Source: Gallionella sp. UBA6045 (GTDB lineage Bacteria; Pseudomonadota; Gammaproteobacteria; Burkholderiales; Gallionellaceae). Taken from it: 5,936 nucleotides of DNA. The stretch spans positions 1-5,936 of the forward strand of contig DIYV01000079.1 in the NCBI GenBank assembly GCA_002429165.1, given 5' to 3'. The notes beneath the pieces were generated by a model. The model did no database searches. It had not been told where the DNA came from and saw only the letters and a list, made by a program, of their open reading frames with translations. Below are positions 5,755 through 5,936 of the stretch, piece after piece (the stretch's first letter is position 1; each line of letters opens with the position of its first letter). The position numbers and the translations under genes are program-made.

Positions 5755-5936
5755 TCAGGGCTTGACAAAACGCAGTGCAAACTTGTCCGTCTGAATCGTC
5801 ATGTTGAAGAAGGCCTGATCGCGGGGATCGGCCGGATTTTTCATGAAATAACCTTCCTGTTCCAGCTGAAATCCGGCTTTCCGCTCCTCGTCCAGCACCA
5901 CCTTCTCGTCGATACGGTGCAGCGTTTTTGCCACCG
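5755..5936 (-). CDS. Predicted class I SAM-dependent methyltransferase, C-terminal end (partial)
   Basis: The last 59 complete codons of a minus-strand gene run in from the right edge and end in TGA at 5755-5757. They include LHRIDEKVVLDEERKAGFQL, then MKNPADPRDQAFF and a final TDKFALRFVKP. This matches the tail of the predicted methyltransferases of the COG4798 type: an L-H-R-[IV]-D segment, an R/K-N-P-A-D segment, and a TD-x-F-x-x-R-F-x-K-P end. Members of that group often carry an export signal, but the N-terminus and the SAM-binding motif are outside the window, so location and integrity are unknown. The reaction and substrate of this group are not established. The SDR gene follows 46 nt downstream. 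Confidence 0.75.
   Translation of the reverse strand, partial: VAKTLHRIDEKVVLDEERKAGFQLEQEGYFMKNPADPRDQAFFNMTIQTDKFALRFVKP

Noticed and set aside
5082..5765. Plus-strand open frame (227 codons) antisense to the SDR gene
   Set aside because: The minus strand has full SDR motifs, a good ribosome binding site and family length; the plus frame resembles nothing.
1..5936. tRNA, rRNA, CRISPR array, insertion sequence or prophage
   Set aside because: I saw no cloverleaf, array of spaced repeats, transposase motif or phage gene; the long genes account for nearly all of the window.

Overview
The window looks like an ordinary chromosomal segment of a betaproteobacterium, probably from the Nitrosomonadales/Gallionellales side. 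This rests on three things seen here: the yebC-ruvC-ruvA order, the proteobacterial character of RuvC, RuvA and the TPMT-type methyltransferase, and a moderate GC content. The lineage is inferred from gene style, not from an alignment.

Layout. Positions 1-1802 are on the plus strand: the last residues of a YebC/PmpR regulator, then ruvC and ruvA (overlapping by 4 nt), then an exported peroxiredoxin with a strong ribosome binding site. From 1826 to the right edge every gene is on the minus strand. Left to right these are a GldC-family protein, a membrane-anchored GAF-PAS-GGDEF diguanylate cyclase, a thiopurine S-methyltransferase (tpm), an unlisted 28-residue single-span membrane peptide, an SDR oxidoreductase, and the C-terminal end of a predicted methyltransferase. 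The two blocks converge at about 1800-1830, where both stop codons lie in one inverted repeat.

Functions. RuvC and RuvA are Holliday-junction resolution proteins, but ruvB, the usual next gene, is not here; the peroxiredoxin occupies its place. On the minus strand the predicted methyltransferase, the SDR and the small peptide are closely spaced and may share a transcript. The diguanylate cyclase has an intact GGDEF motif and inhibitory I-site but an unclear N-terminus: a separate frame just upstream encodes what looks like a first membrane span, suggesting a frameshift or internal deletion.

No tRNA, rRNA, CRISPR array, insertion sequence or phage gene was seen, and I found no convincing new multi-gene system. 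The points most worth a second look are the 28-residue membrane peptide, the GldC homologue outside Bacteroidetes, the broken-looking 5' end of the diguanylate cyclase gene, and the ruvCA pair without ruvB.
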